In this document: positions 1 through 7,111 of the stretch, piece by piece
Position numbering within the stretch: position 1 is the stretch's first letter
Layout: each line of letters starts with the position of its first letter
DNA from: an uncultured Rikenellaceae bacterium
Lineage (GTDB): Bacteria > Bacteroidota > Bacteroidia > Bacteroidales > Rikenellaceae
Assembly (NCBI GenBank): GCA_947054185.1
Contig: CAMRVW010000102.1
Location: forward strand, 1-7,394
Reading direction: 5' to 3'
DNA length: 7,394 nucleotides
Position numbers and translations under genes: made by a program
Notes under the pieces: model-generated
What the model saw: only the letters and a program-made list of their open reading frames with translations
What the model was told of the DNA's origin: nothing
Databases searched by the model: none

Positions 1-1710
1 TATATGGTCAACAAGTCGTAGATGATAAAGAAGATCGCCGAGCTGATAAACGACAAGAAGATAGAGGGCATATCGTACATAAACGACGAGAGCGACCGAA
101 ACGGCATGCGCATCGTGATAATACTCAAGCATGATGCGGTGGCCAGCGTGGTGTTGAACAACCTGTACAAATATACGCAGCTTCAGTCGTCGTTTGCCGT
201 CAACAGCATCGCTCTTGTGAACGGCAGGCCTATGACCCTGACGCTGAAAGATCAGATACATCACTTTGTGGAGCATCGTCACGAGGTGGTGGTGCGTCGT
301 TCGCGGTTCGATCTGAAAAAGGCCGAAGAGCGCGCCCACATACTCGAAGGTCTGCTTATTGCGCAGGACAACATTGACGAGGTGGTGAGCATCATACGTT
401 CGTCGGAGACCACGGAGGTGGCCAAGAGCAGGCTCATGGAGCGTTTCTCTCTGAGCGACAGGCAGGCATCGGCCATAATAGACATGCGTCTGCGAGCGCT
501 CATAGGACTGGAGCGGGAGAAATTGCAGAAAGAGTATGACGAGAAGATGAAGACCATAGAGTATCTCAAAGCCATTTTGGCCGACGAGCGATTGCAGTTG
601 CAGGTGGTAAAGGACGAGATGCTCGAGATGAAAGACAAGTATGGAGACCCGAGGCGTTCGGACATAGTGCTGACGGCAGCCGAGTTTAATCCCGAAGATT
701 TTTATGCCGACGAGGATGTGGTGATAACCATATCGCACCTGGGTTACATCAAGCGCACACCTCTTGCCGAGTATCGCACTCAGGCGCGCGGCGGCGTGGG
801 CATGAAGGGGTCGGCAACGCGTGACGAAGACTTCATAGAGCATCTGTATGTGACATCCATGCACAACACCATGCTCTTCTTTACCGAGAAGGGTCGCTGC
901 TTCTGGCTCAAGGTATATGAGATACCCGAAGGCACCAGAGCTTCCAAGGGCAGGGCCATACAGAACGTGATACAGATAGAGCCTGACGACAAAGTGAGGG
1001 CATACATCAACGTGAGAAGATTGACGGACAAAGAGTATGTCGAGTCTAATTACATATTGATGTGTACCAAGCAGGGCATAGTCAAGAAGACCAAGCTGGC
1101 GGAATATTCGCGTCCGCGCCAGAGCGGTGTGGTGGCCATTGTGATAAAAGAGGGCGACCAGTTGCTTGAGGCCAAGCTGACAACGGGCGAAAGCGACGTC
1201 TTGTTGGCCGCAAGGGGCGGCAAGGCCATACGTTTCCAGGAGGGCGACGTGCGCTCTGTGGGACGAAGCAGCATGGGTGTGCGTGGCATGACCCTCGACG
1301 AGGGCGACGAGCTGGTGGGCATGGTATCGCACGAGCGCGACCAGAAAGCCGAGATATTGGTATTGTCGGAGAACGGCTTCGGAAAGCGCACCGACATTGA
1401 CGAGTATCGCACCATCACCCGTGGCGGCAAGGGCGTCAAGACCATTCAGGTGACAGAGAAGACCGGTGCCCTGATATCAATACAGAGTGTGACCGACGAC
1501 AACGACATCATGATAATAACCAAGTCGGGGTTGACGATTCGCACCCCGGCATCGGATGTAAGGTTGACGGGTCGTGCAACGCAGGGTGTGAAGGTGATAA
1601 ACCTGCGCTCTAACGATGCAATAGCCTCTGTGGTGGTGGCGCCCAAGACAGACGAAGAAGAAGAGGGCATCTCTTCAGAGACACAGGTCATATCCGAGGA
1701 GAGCATCTAA
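1..1710 (+). CDS. gyrA: DNA gyrase subunit A, C-terminal two thirds (5' end outside window, in-frame TAG at 19-21)
   Basis: GyrA is the DNA-cleaving and wrapping subunit of the cytoplasmic A2B2 gyrase, which introduces negative supercoils using ATP. The reading frame is already gyrA at base 1 (YMVNKS), meets TAG at 19-21, then is open from ATG 22 to TAA 1710 (562 codons). Numbering from ATG 22: the tower and coiled-coil part of the cleavage core runs to about residue 205 and includes the family motif QASAIIDMRLRALIGLE (148-164). The DNA-wrapping beta-pinwheel follows (about 215-540), with a GyrA-box QARGGVG at 254-260, blade signatures such as GRSSMGVRG, RGGKG (467-471) and GRATQGV, and an acidic tail (DEEEE, 544-548). 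Roughly 285 N-terminal residues, including the catalytic tyrosine and the quinolone-resistance region, are missing, giving an expected full length near 850, normal for the family. ATG 22 is not the true start, because homology continues upstream. ParC is less likely: the pinwheel is complete and the sequence reads as Bacteroidota GyrA. Confidence 0.95.
19..21 (+). other. In-frame TAG codon inside gyrA
   Basis: Codons 1-6 (bases 1-18) read YMVNKS and the codons from base 22 read MIKKIAEL. This is the uninterrupted GyrA segment that reads PYQVNKARLIEKIAEL in E. coli. The codon between them is TAG where the family has a variable, often charged residue. A single change from GAG (Glu), AAG (Lys) or CAG (Gln) would explain it. 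It lies 19 bases from the window edge, so a base error at a contig end is the simplest reading; a real nonsense mutation or amber decoding are alternatives. Confidence 0.85.
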
Positions 1711-1768
1711 CCCCTTGTTACCGGCCGTGGCGCGAGAGGCCTCGGGGCCGGATGGAAAGACCCATAGA

Positions 1769-1958
1769 CCGGGAGCTGAAATCGAAATCTCGGGGCCAGG
1801 CACAAAAAGGAGGAGGGGCCAAGGCTAAAAAACGGTGGCGGGGAGCCAAAGGGCCGAGACAGCGAGAATGAGAACAAACCACGGAGTCGAGCACCAAGAG
1901 ACCGGGCACATAAGGGAGATAACCAAGGCCCCGGAAACTGAAGTCGAAACATAGGGGC
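1769..1958. repeat. Imperfect direct repeat, two 28-base copies 162 bases apart
   Basis: The stretches 1769-1796 and 1931-1958 align without gaps, agreeing at about 22 of 28 positions around the shared core CTGAA(A/G)TCGAAA and a GGGGC end. Similarity fades outside this core, so this is either a decayed tandem duplication of a roughly 160-base unit or a by-product of the low-complexity purine-rich composition. Both copies lie inside the T-depleted tract after gyrA. Confidence 0.4.
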
Positions 1959-2231
1959 TTAGAGCTCGGGGTCGAGACTGCGGGACCCAAGTAAAGGGGG
2001 CGAAAAGGGAACAGGCACCGAAGTTTGCTGATGGCAAGGATGGCTATGCCTTATATGGTTTGCCTGAAAATGAACATTATTGTCGCGGTCGTTTTTGGCA
2101 CGGCAATTGGTTGGCTTGCAAAGAGGCGGCGGAACGGATGTCTCTTAATGGTTCGACGGCGGAGAGGCTCGGACACAAGCATGTTTTTGCAGTGTTCGGG
2201 TTTTCATTCGGGTTGTCGGGTCTTTGCTCGG

Positions 2232-2271
2232 AACAAAAAAATTAAACGAAAACTATTTTAATACTTTTTTT
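2232..2271 (+). promoter_or_regulatory. A/T-rich translation leader of the TPR gene
   Basis: There is no Shine-Dalgarno sequence ahead of ATG 2272. Instead the leader has AACAAAAA (2232-2239), AAACTATTTTAAT (2250-2262) and a T-run up to the start codon. Bacteroidota generally initiate without strong Shine-Dalgarno pairing and favour A/T-rich, unstructured leaders, so this supports ATG 2272 as the start. The ppdK leader carries the same two blocks at almost the same spacing. Confidence 0.5.
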
Positions 2272-3591
2272 ATGAAAAAATTGATTTTGATGATGGCGGT
2301 TATGGCGATCGTAACCATGCCTGCCATGGCGCAAAAGGTCAATGCGGATGCGATCAAAGCCAAGATAGAGAAAAACGAGGCTATGAGTCGGGACCCCAAG
2401 AAGTCGTTGAAAGCGGCCACATGGATAAACCTCGGCAAAGCATATTATGAGGCGGCCACTGCCAATACAGCAATGCTCTTCCCCGGTCTGACTTACGATT
2501 TCCTTGTGCTCTCTGTCGGTCAGGCAAGCAACGCAAACGAGCCCGAGACGAGGAAAGTGGGCGGTAAAGACTATGCCGTATTGACATACGACGCAGTGGA
2601 CGTATATATCGACCCGGCCACCAAGACGGTGCACACATGGAAAGAGACCAAGCCCATCGACGAGGATGCTTTTGCCAAGGCGATAAAGGCTTACGACAAG
2701 GCTTATGAGACTGACCCCAAGAGCCTGGACAAGGTCAACGAGGCTTACATATCTGTGGTAACCGCACTTACAAACGACGGTCAGGGCTTCTATGAGCTCG
2801 ACGAGTATGGCAAGGCAGCCAAATGCTTCGCTGAGGCGGCTGAGCATGCCAAGAACAACCCCAACGGCGAGATGGAGAACGCCAAAGAGTTGGCTTTCTT
2901 CGCTGGTGTGGCATCTTATCAAGCAGGCATGTATGACAAGGCTAAAGCCATATTTACAGAGCTTTTGAACAACAATTACGAGCAAAACGGCGAAGTGTTC
3001 CTCTATCTGGCCACCACACAGGACAAAATGGATGACAAAGCGGCAGCCAAAGAGACATACATGACAGGTATTAAGAAGTATGCCAACAACACCAACCTTT
3101 TGACTCAGTTCATATCTTTCGCCATAACCAACAACGAAGACCCCACCATTGTGCTGCCCTATGTGTTGACCGCACAACAGGCTGACCCCAAGAACGTGGG
3201 TCTGTTGCTCGCCGAGGGTATCGTATATGACAAGATGAAGGATTACGAAAAGGCCATTGCCGCTTACGACAGGGCTTTGGAGATGGATCCCACATTCTTC
3301 GGCGCTCATTACAACAAAGGTTTCGCATATTACTCTTATGCAGGCGAGTATAACAAGCAGATAGGTCAGACCGATTATACCAACAAAGCGCGCATAGAAG
3401 AGTTGAAGCAGGGTTTCATCGCCAACATGAAACATGCCACCGAGGCTTTTGAAAAAGCTCACGAGGTCAACCCCAACGACCCCAGCGTCGTTGAGCTTCT
3501 CCGCTCGGCTTACTTCTCGCTCAGAGACGAAGGCGACGACATGAAAGCCAAATATGAGCATTACAACGCTTTGTCTAAGAAGATGAAATAA
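2272..3591 (+). CDS. Exported tetratricopeptide repeat protein
   Basis: This is a 439-residue TPR protein of unknown specific function, predicted to be exported. The N-terminus MKKLILMMAVMAIVTMPAMA is a clear Sec signal peptide with a likely cleavage after AMA (residue 20); no lipobox cysteine is present, so it is probably periplasmic or surface-associated rather than a lipoprotein. TPR-like helical pairs are seen near residues 133-152, 204-236, 241-273, 308-343 (the best copy, with KDYEKAIAAYDRALEMDP) and 385-410. TPR arrays are protein-binding scaffolds; no catalytic domain is visible. ATG 2272 is chosen because it begins the signal peptide exactly; an in-frame TTG at 2224 would put 16 non-signal residues in front. 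A TPR gene directly after gyrA is, as I recall, also found in Bacteroides. The gene is followed closely by a terminator. Its function cannot be inferred beyond protein interaction. Confidence 0.9.
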   Translation: MKKLILMMAVMAIVTMPAMAQKVNADAIKAKIEKNEAMSRDPKKSLKAATWINLGKAYYEAATANTAMLFPGLTYDFLVLSVGQASNANEPETRKVGGKDYAVLTYDAVDVYIDPATKTVHTWKETKPIDEDAFAKAIKAYDKAYETDPKSLDKVNEAYISVVTALTNDGQGFYELDEYGKAAKCFAEAAEHAKNNPNGEMENAKELAFFAGVASYQAGMYDKAKAIFTELLNNNYEQNGEVFLYLATTQDKMDDKAAAKETYMTGIKKYANNTNLLTQFISFAITNNEDPTIVLPYVLTAQQADPKNVGLLLAEGIVYDKMKDYEKAIAAYDRALEMDPTFFGAHYNKGFAYYSYAGEYNKQIGQTDYTNKARIEELKQGFIANMKHATEAFEKAHEVNPNDPSVVELLRSAYFSLRDEGDDMKAKYEHYNALSKKMK

Positions 3592-3612
3592 GCATCATAT
3601 CCTTATATCTTT

Positions 3613-3647
3613 GAAAAGGCGCCTTGCGGGGCGCCTTTTCTGTTTTT
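3613..3647 (+). terminator. Rho-independent terminator of the TPR gene
   Basis: A perfect 11-bp stem GAAAAGGCGCC (3613-3623) / GGCGCCTTTTC (3630-3640) with a six-base loop is followed by TGTTTTT (3641-3647). It starts 21 bases after the TPR stop codon. The strong GC core plus T-run make this a convincing intrinsic terminator, and it separates the TPR gene from ppdK. Confidence 0.93.
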
Positions 3648-4130
3648 GCGGTGAATTTTTACAAGGGATTTTGTGGGGAGGAAAAGAACGTGGCACTGCT
3701 CTATGATTATTTGGAGGACAGAGTGGCGACACTATTTGGGATTTGAAAAGGGGGAAGTGTGGAGAAAAGCAATTTTTTTGTGCGGTTAGTGAATTTATTT
3801 GTCATACATGGAAAAATCGGCCTGACAGGTTAATTTGGCGGTTATTATTTCGTGCTGCAACGATCATGATTAAATATTATGGTTTTACATTTAATTTATT
3901 TAGGGCTTGAGAGTTGTTTTTTAGTGTGTATTCCATGCAAAAAACGGCTGTATGGCGGACATGGCGAGACTGTGTCGTTTTATTAATCATCGGCATTATT
4001 TTACCGTCATGGCATATAATAAAAGGTCATTGGCGGCATGTGGTTAGAGTATAAAAACATAGGAGACTTATTTATAAAAAGCATTAAACGGCAGAGTGAG
4101 AAAAAGTGATTTAAAATGTGGCCGGGATAT
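3648..4130. other. Long A/T-rich intergenic region upstream of the ppdK promoter
   Basis: About 480 bases between the TPR terminator and the ppdK promoter contain no plausible coding sequence on either strand: stops are frequent in all frames. The DNA is A/T-rich with several homopolymer runs. I see only an isolated 8-base palindrome (ATCATGAT) and no strong hairpin followed by a T-run, so there is no clear small RNA or riboswitch. It may carry regulatory sites for ppdK or be decayed sequence. Confidence 0.6.
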
Positions 4131-4161
4131 TTTGTAATCTGCTGGAAATGTTGTATTTTTG
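4131..4161 (+). promoter_or_regulatory. Bacteroidota-type housekeeping promoter of ppdK
   Basis: TTTG (4131-4134) is followed after 19 bases by TATTTTTG (4154-4161). This matches the Bacteroidota sigma-ABfr consensus, a -33 TTTG and a -7 TAnnTTTG about 19-21 bases apart, at every fixed position. Transcription would start a few bases after 4161, giving a leader of about 60 bases before ATG 4227. It is the only exact -33/-7 pair I found in the intergenic region. Confidence 0.8.
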
Positions 4162-4194
4162 TATGTGATTCTTAACCTGATACGAGATAATTTC

Positions 4195-4226
4195 AACAAA
4201 AACAATAATTTAAACTATTTTAATCC
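4195..4226 (+). promoter_or_regulatory. A/T-rich translation leader of ppdK
   Basis: The last 32 bases before ATG 4227 hold AACAAAAA (4195-4202) and AAACTATTTTAAT (4212-4224), with no Shine-Dalgarno sequence. Such unstructured A/T-rich leaders are typical of efficiently translated Bacteroidota genes. The 13-base block is identical to the one in front of the TPR gene, but sits 2 bases from the ATG here and 9 bases there. Confidence 0.5.
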
Positions 4227-6947
4227 ATGTCAGACGTAAAACGTGTGTACTCTTTCGGCAATAAAAAGGCCGAGGGTAATGGTAAGATGAAAGAGCTGCT
4301 CGGTGGTAAAGGTGCCAACCTTGCAGAGATGAACCTTATCGGCATACCCGTGCCCCCGGGTTTCACAATCACAACCGATGTTTGTACTGAATATTTCAAA
4401 CTCGGCAAACAACAGGTGATAGACCTTTGCAAACCTCATGTCGAAAAGGCGATCAGAGAGATCGAAGAGGTCATGGGTTCGCAGTTCGGCAGCACGACAA
4501 ACCCGTTGTTGGTGTCGGTCCGTTCGGGTGCGCGCGTGTCGATGCCCGGTATGATGGACACCATTCTCAACCTCGGTCTTAACGACGAAGCCGTTGAGGG
4601 TGTGGCCAAAAGAAGCGGTAACCCCCGTTTTGCGTGGGACTCATACCGTCGTTTCGTGCAGATGTACGGCGACGTGGTCATGGGCATGAAGCCCCAGAGC
4701 AAAGAGGATCACGACCCCTTCGAGGAGATCATCGACCAGATGAAGGCTTCTCGCGGCGTTAAAAACGACACCGAGCTTAACACCGAAGACCTCAAAGAGT
4801 TGGTTGCCAAGTTCAAGGCTGCCGTCAAGACCGTGACCGGCGAGGAGTTCCCCACCAATCCATGGGATCAGCTTTGGGGTGCCATCTGCGCGGTATTCGA
4901 CAGCTGGATGAACGAGCGCGCCATATTGTATCGCCAGATGAACAAGATACCCGCAGAATGGGGTACGGCCGTTAACGTTCAGGCCATGGTGTTCGGTAAC
5001 ATGGGCGACAACTCGGCAACAGGTGTTGCATTCACCCGCGACGCCGCAACAGGCGAGAACATATTCAACGGCGAGTATCTGGTGAACGCTCAGGGCGAGG
5101 ACGTGGTGGCAGGTATTCGCACACCCCAGGAGATAACAATCGAGGGCTCGCGTCGCTGGGCCGCTCTTCAGGGTATCTCGGAAGAGGATCGCAAGAGCAA
5201 GTATCCCTCTTTGGAGGAGGTGATGCCGGTGGCTTACAAAGAGCTATTCGACATACAGAACCACCTCGAGACATACTTCAAGGACATGCAGGACATTGAG
5301 TTCACCATTCAGGACGGCAAGCTGTGGATGCTTCAGACACGCAGCGGCAAACGTACCGGCGGCGCTCAGGTGCGCATGGCAATGGAGATGCTCGAAGAGG
5401 GCATGATAGACGAGAAGACCGCCATACTTCGTGTTGAGCCCTCTAAGCTCGACGAGCTTCTGCACCCAGTATTCGACGCATCTGCAATAAAGAGCGCCAA
5501 GGTGTTGACCAAGGGTCTGCCCGCATCTCCGGGTGCTTCGACAGGTCAGGTGGTATTCTTTGCCGATGATGCCGAGGCGTGGAGCAAGCAGGGCAAGAAG
5601 ACCATTTTGGTGCGCATAGAGACATCTCCCGAAGACCTTAAAGGCATGGTCGAGTCGGAGGGTATTCTCACGGCTCGCGGCGGTATGACATCACATGCTG
5701 CTGTGGTGGCCCGCGGTATGGGCAAATGTTGCGTATCGGGCGCGGGTGCTCTTCGCATCGATTATAAAGCAAGAACCATTACCATTGGCGACACCGTAAT
5801 CAAAGAGGGTGACTGGATTTCTCTCAACGGTTCGACAGGTGAGGTTTACCTCGGCCAGGTGGCCACCAAAGCTGCCGAGCTCTCGGGTAACTTCGGCAAG
5901 TTGATGGATTTGGCCAACAAATATGCTCACCTTAAGGTTCGTGCCAACGCCGACACTCCCCGCGATGCCAAGCAGGCACTCGACTTCGGCGCTCAGGGCA
6001 TCGGTCTCTGCCGCACAGAGCACATGTTCTTCGAGGGCGACCGTATAAAGGCCGTGCGCGAGATGATATTGGCAGACGACGAGGCCGGCCGCAGAAAAGC
6101 GCTCGACAAGTTGTTGCCCATTCAGAGAGGCGACTTTGAAGGTCTATTCGAAGTTATGAACGGTCTTGCCGTGACCGTGCGTCTGCTCGACCCCCCCTTG
6201 CATGAGTTCGTGCCCCACTTCGAGAAAGAGCAGAAAGAGCTGGCTGCCGAGCTTGGCGTCTCTTACGAGACAATCAAAGCCAAAGTGGAGGCTCTCGTGG
6301 AGGTTAACCCCATGCTCGGTCACCGTGGATGCCGTCTGGGCAACACATATCCCGAGATAACCGAGATGCAGACACGTGCCATCATTGAGGCTGCCATGAA
6401 CGTCAAAGCCAAGGGTATACCCGTGAAGGTTGAGATAATGGTGCCTTTGGTGGGTAACCACAAAGAGCTCAAGTATCAGAAGAGGATAATTGACGCAACA
6501 GCCGCTCAGGTGTTTGCAGAGCGTAACGATCAGGTGCCTTACATGATAGGTACCATGATTGAGGTGCCGCGTGCCGCCGTGACCGCAAACGAGATTGCAG
6601 AGGTGGCTGAGTTCTTCTCATTCGGTACCAACGACCTTACACAGATGACTCTCGGTTTCTCTCGTGATGACATATCTAAATTCTTGCCCGAATATTTGCG
6701 TCGCGGCATCCTCAAGCAGGATCCCTTCCAGATACTCGACGTCAAGGGTGTCGGTCAGCTGATACGTGAGGCAGTGTTCAAAGGCAGAAGCGTTCGCGAA
6801 AAGCTCAAATGCGGCATTTGCGGCGAGCATGGCGGCGAGCCCTCTTCTGTCAAGTTCTGCCACTATGCAGGCCTTAACTATGTATCTTGCTCGCCTTTCC
6901 GTGTGCCCATCGCACGTCTGGCAGCAGCTCATGCAGCTATAGAGTAA
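4227..6947 (+). CDS. ppdK: Pyruvate, phosphate dikinase
   Basis: This 906-residue cytoplasmic enzyme interconverts ATP, pyruvate and phosphate with AMP, PEP and PPi (EC 2.7.9.1); in anaerobic Bacteroidota it links PPi to glycolysis or gluconeogenesis. Order: N-terminal ATP-grasp domain with LLGGKGANLAEM and VRSGARVSMPGMMDT (R99), and ATP-site residues E358, Q370 and R372; swivelling phosphohistidine domain with GGMTSHAAVVARGMG, phosphorylated H490 and neighbouring T488; C-terminal PEP/pyruvate barrel with R596 (LCRTEH), R652 (RLLDPPLHEF), E779 (MIEVPR), N802 (GTNDLTQMT) and CGICGEHGG with acid/base C865. All catalytic residues known from the Clostridium symbiosum enzyme are present, shifted by 34-35 positions. 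Much of the shift comes from about 23 extra residues near 306-330. PEP synthase is excluded by the overall PPDK sequence. It has its own promoter and terminator and appears monocistronic. The start is fixed by homology and the leader. Confidence 0.98.
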   Translation: MSDVKRVYSFGNKKAEGNGKMKELLGGKGANLAEMNLIGIPVPPGFTITTDVCTEYFKLGKQQVIDLCKPHVEKAIREIEEVMGSQFGSTTNPLLVSVRSGARVSMPGMMDTILNLGLNDEAVEGVAKRSGNPRFAWDSYRRFVQMYGDVVMGMKPQSKEDHDPFEEIIDQMKASRGVKNDTELNTEDLKELVAKFKAAVKTVTGEEFPTNPWDQLWGAICAVFDSWMNERAILYRQMNKIPAEWGTAVNVQAMVFGNMGDNSATGVAFTRDAATGENIFNGEYLVNAQGEDVVAGIRTPQEITIEGSRRWAALQGISEEDRKSKYPSLEEVMPVAYKELFDIQNHLETYFKDMQDIEFTIQDGKLWMLQTRSGKRTGGAQVRMAMEMLEEGMIDEKTAILRVEPSKLDELLHPVFDASAIKSAKVLTKGLPASPGASTGQVVFFADDAEAWSKQGKKTILVRIETSPEDLKGMVESEGILTARGGMTSHAAVVARGMGKCCVSGAGALRIDYKARTITIGDTVIKEGDWISLNGSTGEVYLGQVATKAAELSGNFGKLMDLANKYAHLKVRANADTPRDAKQALDFGAQGIGLCRTEHMFFEGDRIKAVREMILADDEAGRRKALDKLLPIQRGDFEGLFEVMNGLAVTVRLLDPPLHEFVPHFEKEQKELAAELGVSYETIKAKVEALVEVNPMLGHRGCRLGNTYPEITEMQTRAIIEAAMNVKAKGIPVKVEIMVPLVGNHKELKYQKRIIDATAAQVFAERNDQVPYMIGTMIEVPRAAVTANEIAEVAEFFSFGTNDLTQMTLGFSRDDISKFLPEYLRRGILKQDPFQILDVKGVGQLIREAVFKGRSVREKLKCGICGEHGGEPSSVKFCHYAGLNYVSCSPFRVPIARLAAAHAAIE

Positions 6948-6961
6948 ACTTAACATTTCAT

Positions 6962-7002
6962 AAAAAAGAGAGTGGAGTCCTGAGGGCTCCACTCTCTTTT
7001 TT
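6962..7002 (+). terminator. Strong rho-independent terminator of ppdK
   Basis: A perfect 16-bp stem AAAAAAGAGAGTGGAG (6962-6977) / CTCCACTCTCTTTTTT (6987-7002) continues through TCC/GGG (one T-G wobble) to a three-base TGA loop, 19 pairs in all. The A-run and T-run at the two sides mean it could also work on the - strand. It begins 14 bases after the ppdK stop codon. Confidence 0.95.
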
Positions 7003-7111
7003 ATGGCGTGTTGCCTCGTTAATGGTTTACTAGAACTGCCTCCGGCGGCCCTTCCGGGGGAGGGGTCCAGACCCCGTTTTGATATTTTTGAGGAACAACT
7101 AAGGAATAAGT

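Larger units (their letters stand above)
1711..2271. other. gyrA-TPR intergenic region, purine-rich and T-depleted in its first half
   Basis: These 561 bases hold no convincing gene. The first part (about 1741-2020) is GC-rich, strongly purine-skewed on the + strand and has very few T residues: I count 22 T in 280 bases, and 8 in the 160 bases from 1791 to 1950. An inverted repeat CCGGCC/GGCCGG lies at 1721-1726 and 1746-1751 around a GAGGCCTC palindrome (1736-1743), but no T-run follows, so it is not a canonical intrinsic terminator. From about 2021 the composition returns to mixed, and the last 40 bases are the A/T-rich leader of the TPR gene. I found no exact TAnnTTTG promoter close to that gene, so transcription may read through from gyrA. 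Confidence 0.7.

Noticed and set aside
22..24. ATG 22 as the genuine start of a split C-terminal gyrase gene
   Set aside because: The 18 bases before the TAG still encode GyrA family residues in the same frame, and ATG 22 lies in the middle of a conserved segment with no leader features.
1707..2037. Three overlapping - strand open frames after gyrA
   Set aside because: All three frames are open at once because + strand T is so rare that - strand stops cannot form. The products are Pro/Ser/Leu-rich low-complexity sequence, and no frame is preferred.
2182..2189. TGTTTTTG as a -7 promoter element for the TPR gene
   Set aside because: It differs from TAnnTTTG at the important A, and no TTG or TTTG lies 19-21 bases upstream.
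2060..2245. 61-codon + strand frame starting at TTG 2060
   Set aside because: It has a rare start codon and no recognisable motif, and it overlaps another equally weak frame in the same strand.
2224..2271. TTG at 2224 as start of the TPR gene
   Set aside because: It would add 16 residues before an ideal signal peptide and encode the A/T-rich leader as protein; ATG 2272 begins the signal peptide directly.
2242..3561. 439-codon open frame antisense to nearly the whole TPR gene
   Set aside because: It is codon-on-codon antisense to the TPR gene and stays open because that gene does not use TTA, CTA or TCA codons. The sense frame has a signal peptide and TPR motifs; the antisense product has no recognisable features.
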